Shown here piece by piece: positions 55,940-64,000 of a stretch of DNA of 64,000 bases. The DNA lies in NCBI RefSeq assembly GCF_032842945.2, contig NZ_CP146606.1, positions 1,616,501 through 1,680,500 of the forward strand, read 5' to 3'. This DNA is from Roseovarius sp. W115 (GTDB taxonomy: Bacteria > Pseudomonadota > Alphaproteobacteria > Rhodobacterales > Rhodobacteraceae). A program made the position numbers and the translations under genes. The notes below the pieces were generated by a model. It made no database searches. It was not told the origin of the DNA and saw only the letters and a program-made list of their open reading frames with translations. Position 1 is the stretch's first letter, and each line of letters starts with the position of its first letter.

Positions 55940-57535
55940 ATGCAAGCTGACTATATCATAGTGGGTGCTGGCTCTGCCGGTTGTGTTCTGGCGAACCGTC
56001 TAAGTGCTGATCCAAAATCGCGTGTTGTGCTGCTCGAAGCGGGTCCGGTTGATCGCAATCCCTGGATCCATATTCCAGTTGGATACTTTAAAACGATCCA
56101 CAATCCAAAAGTTGATTGGTGCTATGAAACTGAGCCTGAACCAGGCTTGAACGGTCGCTCCATTGAATGGCCGCGTGGCAAAGTGCTCGGTGGGTCCTCA
56201 TCCCTGAACGGGTTGCTATATGTGAGAGGTCAACCACAGGACTATGACCGATGGGCTCAAATGGGCAACAAGGGATGGTCCTGGGAAGATGTCCTGCCAC
56301 TTTTCAAGCGCTCAGAGAAAAATGAGCGCGGTGCAGATGAGTTTCACGGTGATCAGGGTAACCTCTCGGTCTCAAATATGCGCATCCAGCGTCCGATAAC
56401 CGATGCGTGGGTCGCGGCGGCGCAGGCCGCAGGATATCCGTTCAACCCAGACTACAACGGCGCGACCCAAGAAGGCGTTGGATTTTTCCAACTGACCTCA
56501 CGCAATGGGCGGCGGTGTTCTTCGGCGGTAGCCTTTCTCAACCCGGTCAAGAGCCGAGAGAACCTGCAGATCATCACTCATGCGCAGGTGGAGAAAATTG
56601 AGGTTGAAGGCAAACGTGCCGTAGCTGTGAAATACAAAGACCGCAGCGGCAACTGGCAAACGGTGCATGCCAACAAGGAAATCATCCTTTCAGGTGGTTC
56701 CATCAACTCTCCACAGCTCTTGATGCTGTCGGGCATCGGGGAAGCCGAACAGCTTAAAGAACACGGCATTGACGTGATCGCCGATCTGCCCGGTGTGGGC
56801 AAAAACATGCAGGACCACCTGCAAGCGCGGCTTGTCTATAAATGCAATGAACCGACCCTGAATGATGAGGTCTCCAGCCTCTTTGGTCAGGCCAAGATCG
56901 GGTTGAAATACCTGATGTTCCGGGCCGGACCAATGACCATGGCCGCCAGCCTCGCCACCGGTTTCATGAAAACCAGCGATGATCTGGAAACGCCTGACAT
57001 TCAGTTCCACGTCCAACCGCTTTCGGCGGAAAATCCGGGCAAAGGGGCTGATCCGTTCTCAGCTTTTACCATGTCGGTCTGTCAGCTGAGGCCTGAATCA
57101 AAGGGCGAAATTCGCCTCACCAGTTCTGATGGCCGGGCCTATCCAAAGATCATCCCGAACTATCTGAGCACCGAAACCGATTGCCGCACGGTGGTGGCTG
57201 GCGTGAACATCGCCCGCACCATCGCCACGCACGCGCCCCTGAAATCGAAAATCTCCGAGGAGTTCCGCCCGCATAAAGACCTTCCGATGGACGATTACGA
57301 TGCCACATTGGATTGGGCGCGCAACAACACCGCCTCGATTTACCACCCAACCGGCACCTGCAAGATGGGTCAGGATAAAATGGCGGTGGTCGATGCAGAC
57401 CTGAAAGTGCATGGCATCGAAGGGCTGCGCGTGGCGGATTGTTCGATCATGCCAGAGATCGTGTCAGGCAACACAAACGCTCCGGCGATCATGATCGGGG
57501 AAAAAGCCTCAGACCTGATCTTGGGCACGGCATAA
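55940..57535 (+). CDS. GMC-family FAD oxidoreductase (choline/alcohol dehydrogenase-like)
   Basis: 531 residues from the ATG at 55940, preceded by CTGGAGGAA. FAD site YIIVGAGSAGCVLANRLS, GMC signatures WPRGKVLGGSSSLNG and ILSGGSINSPQLLMLSGIG, and C-terminal active-site His in IYHPTGTCKMG and SGNTNAPAIMIGEKA. It oxidises a primary alcohol to an aldehyde. Choline dehydrogenase is one possibility, but no BetB or BetI is adjacent; a substrate brought in by the divergent TRAP importer is more likely. Confidence 0.88.
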   Translation: MQADYIIVGAGSAGCVLANRLSADPKSRVVLLEAGPVDRNPWIHIPVGYFKTIHNPKVDWCYETEPEPGLNGRSIEWPRGKVLGGSSSLNGLLYVRGQPQDYDRWAQMGNKGWSWEDVLPLFKRSEKNERGADEFHGDQGNLSVSNMRIQRPITDAWVAAAQAAGYPFNPDYNGATQEGVGFFQLTSRNGRRCSSAVAFLNPVKSRENLQIITHAQVEKIEVEGKRAVAVKYKDRSGNWQTVHANKEIILSGGSINSPQLLMLSGIGEAEQLKEHGIDVIADLPGVGKNMQDHLQARLVYKCNEPTLNDEVSSLFGQAKIGLKYLMFRAGPMTMAASLATGFMKTSDDLETPDIQFHVQPLSAENPGKGADPFSAFTMSVCQLRPESKGEIRLTSSDGRAYPKIIPNYLSTETDCRTVVAGVNIARTIATHAPLKSKISEEFRPHKDLPMDDYDATLDWARNNTASIYHPTGTCKMGQDKMAVVDADLKVHGIEGLRVADCSIMPEIVSGNTNAPAIMIGEKASDLILGTA

Positions 57536-57588
57536 GCGGAAACAAATCTGCAGGGCGGTACGTCTGCCCTGCATGCATGCCTCAAACT

Positions 57589-58457
57589 TCACTCAACAAA
57601 TTCACTGCGCGCGTAGCCTTGCAGGAAAAGCAGCGCCGTCAGATCCCCATGGTTGATGCGGATATCGCATTCTGCCTGCACGGAGGGTTTGGCATGCAGC
57701 GCCACGCCCGTGCCCGCCCGGTCTAACATACCCAGATCATTGGCCCCATCGCCCACGGCAATCACATCGCTTTCCGCCAATCCGCGTTGCGCTGTGATCT
57801 CCTCCAACGCCTGCACTTTCGCTGCACGTCCCAGAATGGGGCGGCCTGCTTCCCCGGTCAGCTTGCCATTCTGCATCAAAAGCGTATTGGCGCGATGCTC
57901 ATGAAACCCGAGGCTGGCCGCGACACGTTCGGTAAAGGCTGTGAAGCCGCCCGAGACAAGTGCCGCATAGGCCCCCGCGCTGCGCATCGTGGCCAAAAGC
58001 GTTTTGCCGCCGGGCATATAGGTAATCCGATTGCTCAGAACCGTGTCGATCACATCCACACTCAGCCCTTGCAGCAGGCCCACGCGTTCTTTCAGAGCCG
58101 CTTCAAAATCGAGATCTCCATTCATGGCGCGCGCAGTGATGTCTTTCACATGTGCGCCCACCTCGGCCTCCTCGGCCAGCTCATCAATGCATTCCTGCTC
58201 AATCATGGTGCTATCCATATCGGCCAAAAGCATGGATTTTCGCCGGTTTTTAGCAGGCTGTACCACCAGATCGACCCGCTCTGCCTGCAAGCTCTCCCAA
58301 ACCTCCCAAAGATTTGATGGGGTCGCAGGCATGTCGAATTCCGCCGCCTCATCGGGTGATAACCACAGCGCCTCACCACCCCCCAGGCATTGCGCAAATT
58401 CTCAACCAGAGCAGGCTCTAGGTCGCCAACAGGGGCGATCAGGGTCGTGGTAAACAT
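57589..58457 (-). CDS. serB: Phosphoserine phosphatase; one frame break
   Basis: Adding one base to the C6 run at 58379-58384 joins the N-terminal [19 protein letters not shown] to [18 protein letters not shown] and gives about 289 residues, full SerB length. HAD motifs: [17 protein letters not shown] (nucleophile Asp), [10 protein letters not shown], and [23 protein letters not shown]. It dephosphorylates phosphoserine, the last step of serine synthesis. Divergent from serC-serA, sharing one control region. The break is most likely an assembly error since the gene is otherwise intact. Confidence 0.88.
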
Positions 58458-58551
58458 AGTGTTAAGTTTCCGATCGTAGGCAGGGGTGTCGTAATTGACC
58501 GCACATGCGGCGTTCTAGCGCCATTTCTGCACTTGCGAAAGAGTGTGCTGC

Positions 58552-58598
58552 CGCGTATCCCGGTCAGTGGGACACCCTTCCCCAACGAAGGGCGCATA
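58552..58598 (+). ncRNA. serC leader RNA motif
   Basis: Two adjacent hairpins (a stem GTATCCC/GGGACAC with loop around GGTCAGT, then CCCTTC/GAAGGG with loop CCCAAC) lie about 20 bases before the serC start. The placement and the segments CCCGGTCAGTGGGACACCC and CAACGAAGGGC match my memory of the serC motif described upstream of serC in alphaproteobacteria. Its ligand is unknown. Confidence 0.7.
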
Positions 58599-58616
58599 TC
58601 TGGAAGGATACCACTG

Positions 58617-59771
58617 ATGGTACTCGAAACACCGGCGACGCGGCCGGCTAATCCGCGTTTTTCATCTGGCCCCTGCGCCAAACCTCCCACATTTGAACTC
58701 AGCAAACTTGCCGACGCCCCTTTGGGCCGGTCGCACCGTGCGGCCGTAGGGAAGGCTAAATTGAAAGCCGCCATTGAAGGCACGCGTGAGGTCCTTGGCA
58801 TTCCGGCTGATTACAAGATCGGCATTGTACCCGCATCGGACACCGGCGCTGTGGAAATGGCGATGTGGAACCTGCTGGGCGCGCGCCCGGTGGAAATGCT
58901 CGCCTGGGAAAGCTTTGGCTCCGGCTGGGTGACCGATGTGGTCAAGCAGCTCAAGCTCGATGCAGAGGTAAAGACCGCTGAGTACGGTGAAATCGTTGAT
59001 CTCAGCACCGTGGACACCAACAAGGATGTGGTTTTCACCTGGAACGGCACAACCTCTGGCGTGCGTGTGCCGAATGGTAACTGGATCAAGGCCGATCGCG
59101 AGGGGCTGACCATCTGCGATGCCACCTCAGCGGCTTTTGCGCAGGACCTGCCTTGGGACAAGCTCGATGTTGTGACGTTCAGCTGGCAAAAAGTGCTCGG
59201 CGGTGAGGCGGCCCATGGCATGCTGATCCTCAGCCCCCGTGCTGTTGAGCGGCTGGAAAGCTATACGCCAAGCTGGCCTCTGCCGAAAATCTTCCGCCTG
59301 ACCAAAGGCGGGAAACTGATTGACGGTGTCTTTGAAGGTGCCACGATCAACACGCCTTCCATGCTGGCGGTTGAAGATTATCTGGTAGCGCTTGATTGGG
59401 CGCGCTCAGTTGGTGGGTTGCAAGGGCTGATGGCCCGCGCCGATGCCAATGCAGCCGCTGTGGCAGAGTGTGTGGCGCGCGTGCCATGGCTCGAAAACCT
59501 CGCGGCCGATCCGGCCACGCAATCCAACACCTCTGTGTGTCTGAAGTTCAACGACGCACGGATCAGCGATGGGGCAGCTTTTGCCAAAGCCGTGGCCAAA
59601 CGGTTGGAAGCTGAAGGAGTGGCTTTGGATGTGGGTGCGTATCGCGATGCTCCTCCGGGTCTGCGCATTTGGTGCGGTGGCACGGTGGAGACGTCAGATG
59701 TCGCCGCCCTGATGCCCTGGATCGAATGGGCCTTTGAGGCCGAAATCACCAATCTCGCCGAAGCGGTGTAG
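58617..59771 (+). CDS. serC: Phosphoserine aminotransferase
   Basis: 384 residues from the ATG at 58617 with GGAAGGA upstream. Class V PLP enzyme converting 3-phosphohydroxypyruvate to phosphoserine. [31 protein letters not shown] and the PLP lysine in [20 protein letters not shown] are the marks of the alphaproteobacterial SerC type. Followed by serA after 61 bp. Expression is likely controlled by the leader RNA. Confidence 0.93.
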   Translation: MVLETPATRPANPRFSSGPCAKPPTFELSKLADAPLGRSHRAAVGKAKLKAAIEGTREVLGIPADYKIGIVPASDTGAVEMAMWNLLGARPVEMLAWESFGSGWVTDVVKQLKLDAEVKTAEYGEIVDLSTVDTNKDVVFTWNGTTSGVRVPNGNWIKADREGLTICDATSAAFAQDLPWDKLDVVTFSWQKVLGGEAAHGMLILSPRAVERLESYTPSWPLPKIFRLTKGGKLIDGVFEGATINTPSMLAVEDYLVALDWARSVGGLQGLMARADANAAAVAECVARVPWLENLAADPATQSNTSVCLKFNDARISDGAAFAKAVAKRLEAEGVALDVGAYRDAPPGLRIWCGGTVETSDVAALMPWIEWAFEAEITNLAEAV

Positions 59772-59832
59772 CGCACCGACGTTATACCGACGCGATATCG
59801 ACGTAAAACCGACATTAGAAATGGAGCCCAAA

Positions 59833-61428
59833 ATGGCCCCCAAAGTACTCGTCTCTGACAAGCTTTCAGAAACCGCCGTTCAGATCTTCCGCGACCGCGG
59901 CATAGATGTGGATTTCATGCCTGATCTGGGCAAAGACAAAGAGAAGCTGCGCGAAATTATCTCGCAATATGATGGGCTTGCCATCCGCTCAGCCACCAAG
60001 GTCACGCCGAAAATCCTGGAAGCCGCCGACAACCTCAAAGTCATCGGCCGTGCAGGCATCGGCACAGACAACATCGACAAGGACGCCGCCTCCAAGAAGG
60101 GCGTCATCGTCATGAACACCCCCTTCGGAAACATGATCACCACCGCCGAACACGCCATTGCTTTGATGTTCGCAGTGGCGCGTCAGATTCCAGAAGCCTC
60201 CACTTCAACCCATTCAGGAAAATGGGAAAAATCCAAGTTTATGGGCGTTGAACTCACCGGCAAAACCCTCGGTGTGATTGGAGCTGGGAACATCGGTGGC
60301 ATCGTTTGCGCGCGCGCGCTTGGTCTGAAAATGAAGGTGCTGGCATATGACCCGTTTCTTGGTCAGGAAAAGGCTGATCAGATGGGCGTAGAGAAAGTCG
60401 AACTTGATGAGCTCCTCGCAAGAGCAGATTTCATCACGCTTCATGTGCCCTTGACAGATCAAACACGCAATATCCTAAGCCGCGAAAACCTCGGTAAAAC
60501 CAAGCCGGGTGTCCGTATTGTGAACTGCGCCCGTGGGGGGCTAGTCGACGAAGCGGCGCTGGCCGAGTTGCTGAAATCCGGTCATGTGGCCGGCGCTGCA
60601 TTCGACGTTTTCGCCGAAGAACCCGCCACCGAAAACCCGCTTTTCAATCTGCCAAATGTCGTCTGCACCCCGCATCTTGGAGCGGCTACAACCGAGGCGC
60701 AGGAAAACGTCGCTCTGCAGGTTGCTGAACAAATGTCGGATTACCTTTTGACCGGTGCTGTGACCAATGCGTTGAACATGCCGTCCGTGACCGCAGAAGA
60801 GGCCAAAGTCATGGGCCCATGGATCAAACTTGCGGATCACTTGGGCAACTTCATTGGCCAGATGACGGATGAACCTGTGAAGGCCATCAACATTCTTTAC
60901 GATGGTGTAGTCAGCGGCATGAACCTTGATGCACTAACCTGCGCCTCTGTCGCTGGGATCATGAAGTCGGCAAATCCAGAGGTAAATATGGTGTCTGCGC
61001 CGCTTATCGCCAAAGAACGGGGCATCAAGATATCCACCACGCGCCAGGATAAATCAGGTGCGTTTGAGGGATACATCAAGCTCACAGTGGTCACATCCGA
61101 GCGTGAGCGCTCAATTGGTGGCACCGTGTTTAGCGATGGTAAACCTCGGTTCATTCAGATCAAAGGCATCAACATCGATGCCGAGATTGGGCGCCATATG
61201 CTTTATACGACGAACCACGATGAACCCGGGATCATCGGGGCGCTGGGTCAAACCATGGGAGAGAACGATGTGAACATCGCCAACTTTACCTTGGGGCGAT
61301 CAGCCGTAGGTGGTGAGGCAATTGCGCTTCTCTATGTTGACTCGCAGGTTCCGGACACCGTGATCGCCAAGCTTCATGAGACCGGTCTCTTTCAACAGAT
61401 TCGAGCCCTTCAATTCGACGTCGCTTAG
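59833..61428 (+). CDS. serA: D-3-phosphoglycerate dehydrogenase
   Basis: 531 residues from the ATG at 59833 (GGAG 6 bases upstream; the ATG at 59821 lies over that site). Catalyses the first step of serine synthesis. NAD site LGVIGAGNIGGIVCARALG, catalytic Arg in VNCARGGLVDEAAL, Glu, and His in PHLGAATTEAQENVALQ. The C-terminal ACT domain (NHDEPGIIGALGQTMGENDVN) gives serine feedback control. Coupled with serC and ended by a terminator. Confidence 0.95.
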   Translation: MAPKVLVSDKLSETAVQIFRDRGIDVDFMPDLGKDKEKLREIISQYDGLAIRSATKVTPKILEAADNLKVIGRAGIGTDNIDKDAASKKGVIVMNTPFGNMITTAEHAIALMFAVARQIPEASTSTHSGKWEKSKFMGVELTGKTLGVIGAGNIGGIVCARALGLKMKVLAYDPFLGQEKADQMGVEKVELDELLARADFITLHVPLTDQTRNILSRENLGKTKPGVRIVNCARGGLVDEAALAELLKSGHVAGAAFDVFAEEPATENPLFNLPNVVCTPHLGAATTEAQENVALQVAEQMSDYLLTGAVTNALNMPSVTAEEAKVMGPWIKLADHLGNFIGQMTDEPVKAINILYDGVVSGMNLDALTCASVAGIMKSANPEVNMVSAPLIAKERGIKISTTRQDKSGAFEGYIKLTVVTSERERSIGGTVFSDGKPRFIQIKGINIDAEIGRHMLYTTNHDEPGIIGALGQTMGENDVNIANFTLGRSAVGGEAIALLYVDSQVPDTVIAKLHETGLFQQIRALQFDVA

Positions 61429-61449
61429 ACCCTGAGAGTTTGGGATTTC

Positions 61450-61484
61450 AAAGCCTCGGCGGTCTGTCGGGGCTTTCATTTTGT
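61450..61484 (+). terminator. Terminator after serA
   Basis: AAAGCCTCG pairs with CGGGGCTTT (one G-T), followed by CATTTTG. Confidence 0.65.
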
Positions 61485-61551
61485 GTGGTGCCTCGACTTT
61501 GACAAACGAACCCGCAAGAGTGTGGACATCTACGACAATGAGACATTCGGC

Positions 61552-62634
61552 ATGACCTATAGCTTGACGATCAAATCTGTTTCCGCGCGCCCAGCGATGG
61601 TGCCTTTGTCGCGGCCAATCACGACGGCCAAGATTGTCATCGACAAAGCCCCTTTGGTGCTGATCGATGTATATGCTCAGGAAGGTGTTACCGGCAGAAG
61701 TTACATCTTTGGTTATACGCCTTTGTCGCTTCGTCCGCTGACGGCAATGGTGGAGAACATTGCCGACACGCTGATTGGCAAGACCATCGACCCTGTGACA
61801 CGATTTGCCGAAATGGAGGCGATGTTTCGTTTGCTGGGACGGCAGGGTGTCGTCGGCATGGCCATGGCCGGGCTTGATGTCGCGTTTTGGGATGCGCGTG
61901 CCAAAGCGCAGGATATGTCTGTGGCCGCTGTTTTGGGTGCCGAAGAAAGGCCAATCAAGTGCTATGACAGCCATGGTTTCTTTGACCCAAAGCGTGATGA
62001 AAAGGATCTGGAACTTTCTCTGTCACAAGGCTTTGACGCGTTGAAATTCAAACTTGGGGCGGAGACGGTCGACGACGACCTTGCGCGACTGCGTGCGGCA
62101 AAGGACATTGTCGGGTCTGACAAGGCACTGATGCTCGATTACAATCAGGCTTTTTCATCCGCCGAGGCCATTCGAAGGATGCGTCGGATTGAAGAGGAAT
62201 TTGATCTGGATTGGATCGAAGAGCCGGTTCTTGCAGAAGATTATGCCGGGCATCGCGCGGTGCGTGCAGCCCTTCGAACACCGGTTCAAACAGGCGAAAA
62301 CTGGTGGCTGCCCGATGACGCTGCACGCGCGGTGCAGGCCGAGATTTGCGATCACGCGATGCTTGATCTGATCAAGATTGGCGGTGTGACCGGTTGGATG
62401 CGGGCGGCGGCAATCGCCCAAGGTGCTTCGTTGCCAGTGTCAAGCCACCTGTTCCCGGAGGCGAGCGCCCATGTTCTGGCTGCAACGCCGAACTGCCATC
62501 TGCTGGAGTGGATGGATGTGACCGGTGCTATTGCCGTTGAGCCATACGAGATCGAGAATGGGCATCTTGCGCCAAAGGGGCCGGGGTTCGGCCTTGAATG
62601 GGATGAAAAGGCATTGGCAAAATACTTGCTATAA
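61552..62634 (+). CDS. Enolase-superfamily enzyme of the mandelate racemase group
   Basis: 360 residues from the ATG at 61552. N-terminal capping domain then barrel with KFKLG (KxK acid/base), metal ligands in LDYNQAF (Asp), WIEEPV (Glu) and TGENWW (Glu), and the His of VSSHLFPE that marks the mandelate racemase rather than muconate group. It would abstract an alpha proton from a carboxylate substrate, as a racemase or acid-sugar dehydratase; the actual substrate cannot be told. It starts 124 bp after serA behind a terminator, so it is a separate unit. Confidence 0.8.
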   Translation: MTYSLTIKSVSARPAMVPLSRPITTAKIVIDKAPLVLIDVYAQEGVTGRSYIFGYTPLSLRPLTAMVENIADTLIGKTIDPVTRFAEMEAMFRLLGRQGVVGMAMAGLDVAFWDARAKAQDMSVAAVLGAEERPIKCYDSHGFFDPKRDEKDLELSLSQGFDALKFKLGAETVDDDLARLRAAKDIVGSDKALMLDYNQAFSSAEAIRRMRRIEEEFDLDWIEEPVLAEDYAGHRAVRAALRTPVQTGENWWLPDDAARAVQAEICDHAMLDLIKIGGVTGWMRAAAIAQGASLPVSSHLFPEASAHVLAATPNCHLLEWMDVTGAIAVEPYEIENGHLAPKGPGFGLEWDEKALAKYLL

Positions 62635-62640
62635 TACGCC

Positions 62641-64000
62641 TTACTCTATCCAGACGGTCACACTTGCAGAACGTCCTTTGGAATCAATCACCGAGAGCTT
62701 TGAAAAACCTTGGTCTAAACCACTGATCTGAGTTTCGCGACGTCTTTCGCCCGTTTTGACAGGCATACCGTTCGCCAACCATGTAAATGGTCCAATGCCG
62801 TCTCGCATCTTTACTGTCAGGTCTGTGTTTTCCAGAAGCAGTTTTGCGCCATCGGGTGGGAAGATCAGCTTTGGAGCATCCTTGGCTGTTTCAAAAACCG
62901 CGGTGCGGCCAGCAAATCGCCGCAGGGGTTTGGGCAATTGTGCGGTTGACAACAAAAGTGTCTCAGGTGGTGGTGGCGGCAGTGCATCCTGCGATGGTTT
63001 GATCCTTTGGAAGATCTCAAACAAAACAGGAGCCGCCAGCTCACCTCCAAAGGCACCCGGGACAGGCGTGCCGTCGGGCCGTCCGATCCAAACCGTCGCA
63101 ACATGGCGGCCATCGAACCCTACAGCCCAGGCATCCCGGTGGCCGTACGAAGTGCCGGTTTTGTAGGCCAGGCGCCGAGACTGAAATCCGCGCGGCGGGG
63201 CGAGCCCGGCGAGGATATCGCCAACTTGCCATGCTGAAGACCGAGAGAGAACGGGTTGTGCTTTGTCGTTTGCATGGCCTCTACGCCAGTGCAGTCTTTG
63301 TGCCTGACCCTGTCCGGCAATCATCGCATAAAGCTGCGTCAAACCTTCTGGTGTGATGCCGATGCCACCCAACCCTACAGCAAGCCCGGGTGTGTTCCCG
63401 GGAAGCTTTGTTGGAACATGACTTTTTCGCAGAGCGTCAAGCAGGTGCGCAGGACCTAGTGCATCCAAGAGGAGAACAACCGGAATGTTGAGGGACTGAC
63501 GCAAAGCTTCTGAGACGATGAGGTCTCCCCGAAAAGCGCCGTCAAAATTCTGTGGTGCATAGGTCCCAAAGCTGACCGGCTTGTCCGTGATCAATGTTTG
63601 AGGGTGCGCCAGACCCCGGTCAAACGCCATGCCGTAGATCAATGGTTTCAGGGTGGAGCCAGGCGACCGGAAGGCTTGTGTCATGTCTATGAAACCCTGC
63701 CGGGCGTCGTTTGCGCTATAGTCTGCGGATCCGATGGAAGACAGGATTTCACCCGTTGTGTGGTCCGCGACGACGATGGCCACGGACACACCGTCTGGCA
63801 GCGTGCGAACAGTGCGTTTGGCCAGATTTTCCAGACTGATCTGCAAAGACTTGTGAAGCGTCAAGTCTTGGCGCTTTGCAGCCGGGTTCTCCTGCAAGGC
63901 ACGATCCGCCATATGTGGTGCGACGCTGGGAAACGCACGGCGTTTGTTAGGCAATACTTCTTTTAGAGCAGAGTGTGCGTCCCCCTGAGATACCACACCG
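62641..64000 (-). CDS. pbpC: Penicillin-binding protein 1C, C-terminal part (5' end outside window)
   Basis: About 453 residues visible; the frame is open to the window edge, so the transglycosylase half lies beyond it. Transpeptidase motifs: SPGSTLKP (Ser/Lys pair), SLN (SxN) and YKTGTSYGHRDAWAVGFDG (KTG). The tail KLIFPPDGAKLLLENTDLTVKM is the PBP1C-specific beta domain. It builds peptidoglycan in the periplasm. Ends 6 bp from the convergent enolase-superfamily gene. Confidence 0.9.
   Translation of the reverse strand, partial: GVVSQGDAHSALKEVLPNKRRAFPSVAPHMADRALQENPAAKRQDLTLHKSLQISLENLAKRTVRTLPDGVSVAIVVADHTTGEILSSIGSADYSANDARQGFIDMTQAFRSPGSTLKPLIYGMAFDRGLAHPQTLITDKPVSFGTYAPQNFDGAFRGDLIVSEALRQSLNIPVVLLLDALGPAHLLDALRKSHVPTKLPGNTPGLAVGLGGIGITPEGLTQLYAMIAGQGQAQRLHWRRGHANDKAQPVLSRSSAWQVGDILAGLAPPRGFQSRRLAYKTGTSYGHRDAWAVGFDGRHVATVWIGRPDGTPVPGAFGGELAAPVLFEIFQRIKPSQDALPPPPPETLLLSTAQLPKPLRRFAGRTAVFETAKDAPKLIFPPDGAKLLLENTDLTVKMRDGIGPFTWLANGMPVKTGERRRETQISGLDQGFSKLSVIDSKGRSASVTVWIE

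Overview
The window looks like chromosome from an alphaproteobacterium of the Rhodobacterales (Roseobacter group). Pointers are the MarR-OmpR pair resembling petP-petR of Rhodobacter, a serC-type leader RNA, a complete TRAP uptake cluster, scattered leu genes and a tRNA-Pro(CGG) of alphaproteobacterial type. No species can be named from sequence reading alone.

Left chromosomal part (1-20,520). A DMT exporter cut by the window edge is followed by a probable polyamine or diamine cluster: FAD amine oxidase, GntR-type regulator, class III aminotransferase, creatinase-type hydrolase, flavin reductase and a four-gene ABC importer (ATPase, periplasmic binding protein, two permeases). Then come ilvE, petP-petR-like regulators, leuC-leuD, a membrane protein, a secreted phosphodiesterase-like protein and leuB.

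Central part (about 20,548-49,753). A 29 kb integrated element sits in tRNA-Pro(CGG). A 25-bp identical repeat (anticodon arm of the tRNA) marks both ends, and the integrase gene lies next to the right end. Short TTGTCTC repeats at exact 11-bp spacing lie just inside both ends and look like integrase arm sites. The element replaced the T-arm of the tRNA with its own version, and the displaced host half-tRNA remains at the right end. Cargo, left to right: two small membrane proteins behind a giant SpvB/RHS shell protein; a Gabija-like OLD nuclease plus UvrD-type helicase pair; a large serine recombinase; a TraG/HerA-type ATPase; a DUF3768 protein; a regulator plus RuvC-like protein; a replication-relaxation protein, a second TraG/HerA-type ATPase and a membrane protein; a type I restriction-modification operon with an extra Abi-like gene; an AlpA-type regulator and the tyrosine integrase. 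I see no relaxase and no type IV secretion channel. The two ATPases plus replication-relaxation plus RuvC-like set is my best candidate for an undescribed DNA-mobilisation module.

Right chromosomal part (49,781-64,000). An MscS channel with a cyclic-nucleotide-binding domain, an IclR regulator, a TRAP transporter with a divergent GMC oxidoreductase, the serine pathway (serB divergent from serC-serA with a serC leader RNA between), an enolase-superfamily enzyme and the C-terminal half of penicillin-binding protein 1C.

Quality warning. Six reading-frame breaks (permease, RHS protein twice, helicase, serine recombinase, serB) are each repaired by adding one base to a homopolymer run. They fall in host and element genes alike, so they are probably homopolymer under-calls of the assembly rather than real pseudogenes.
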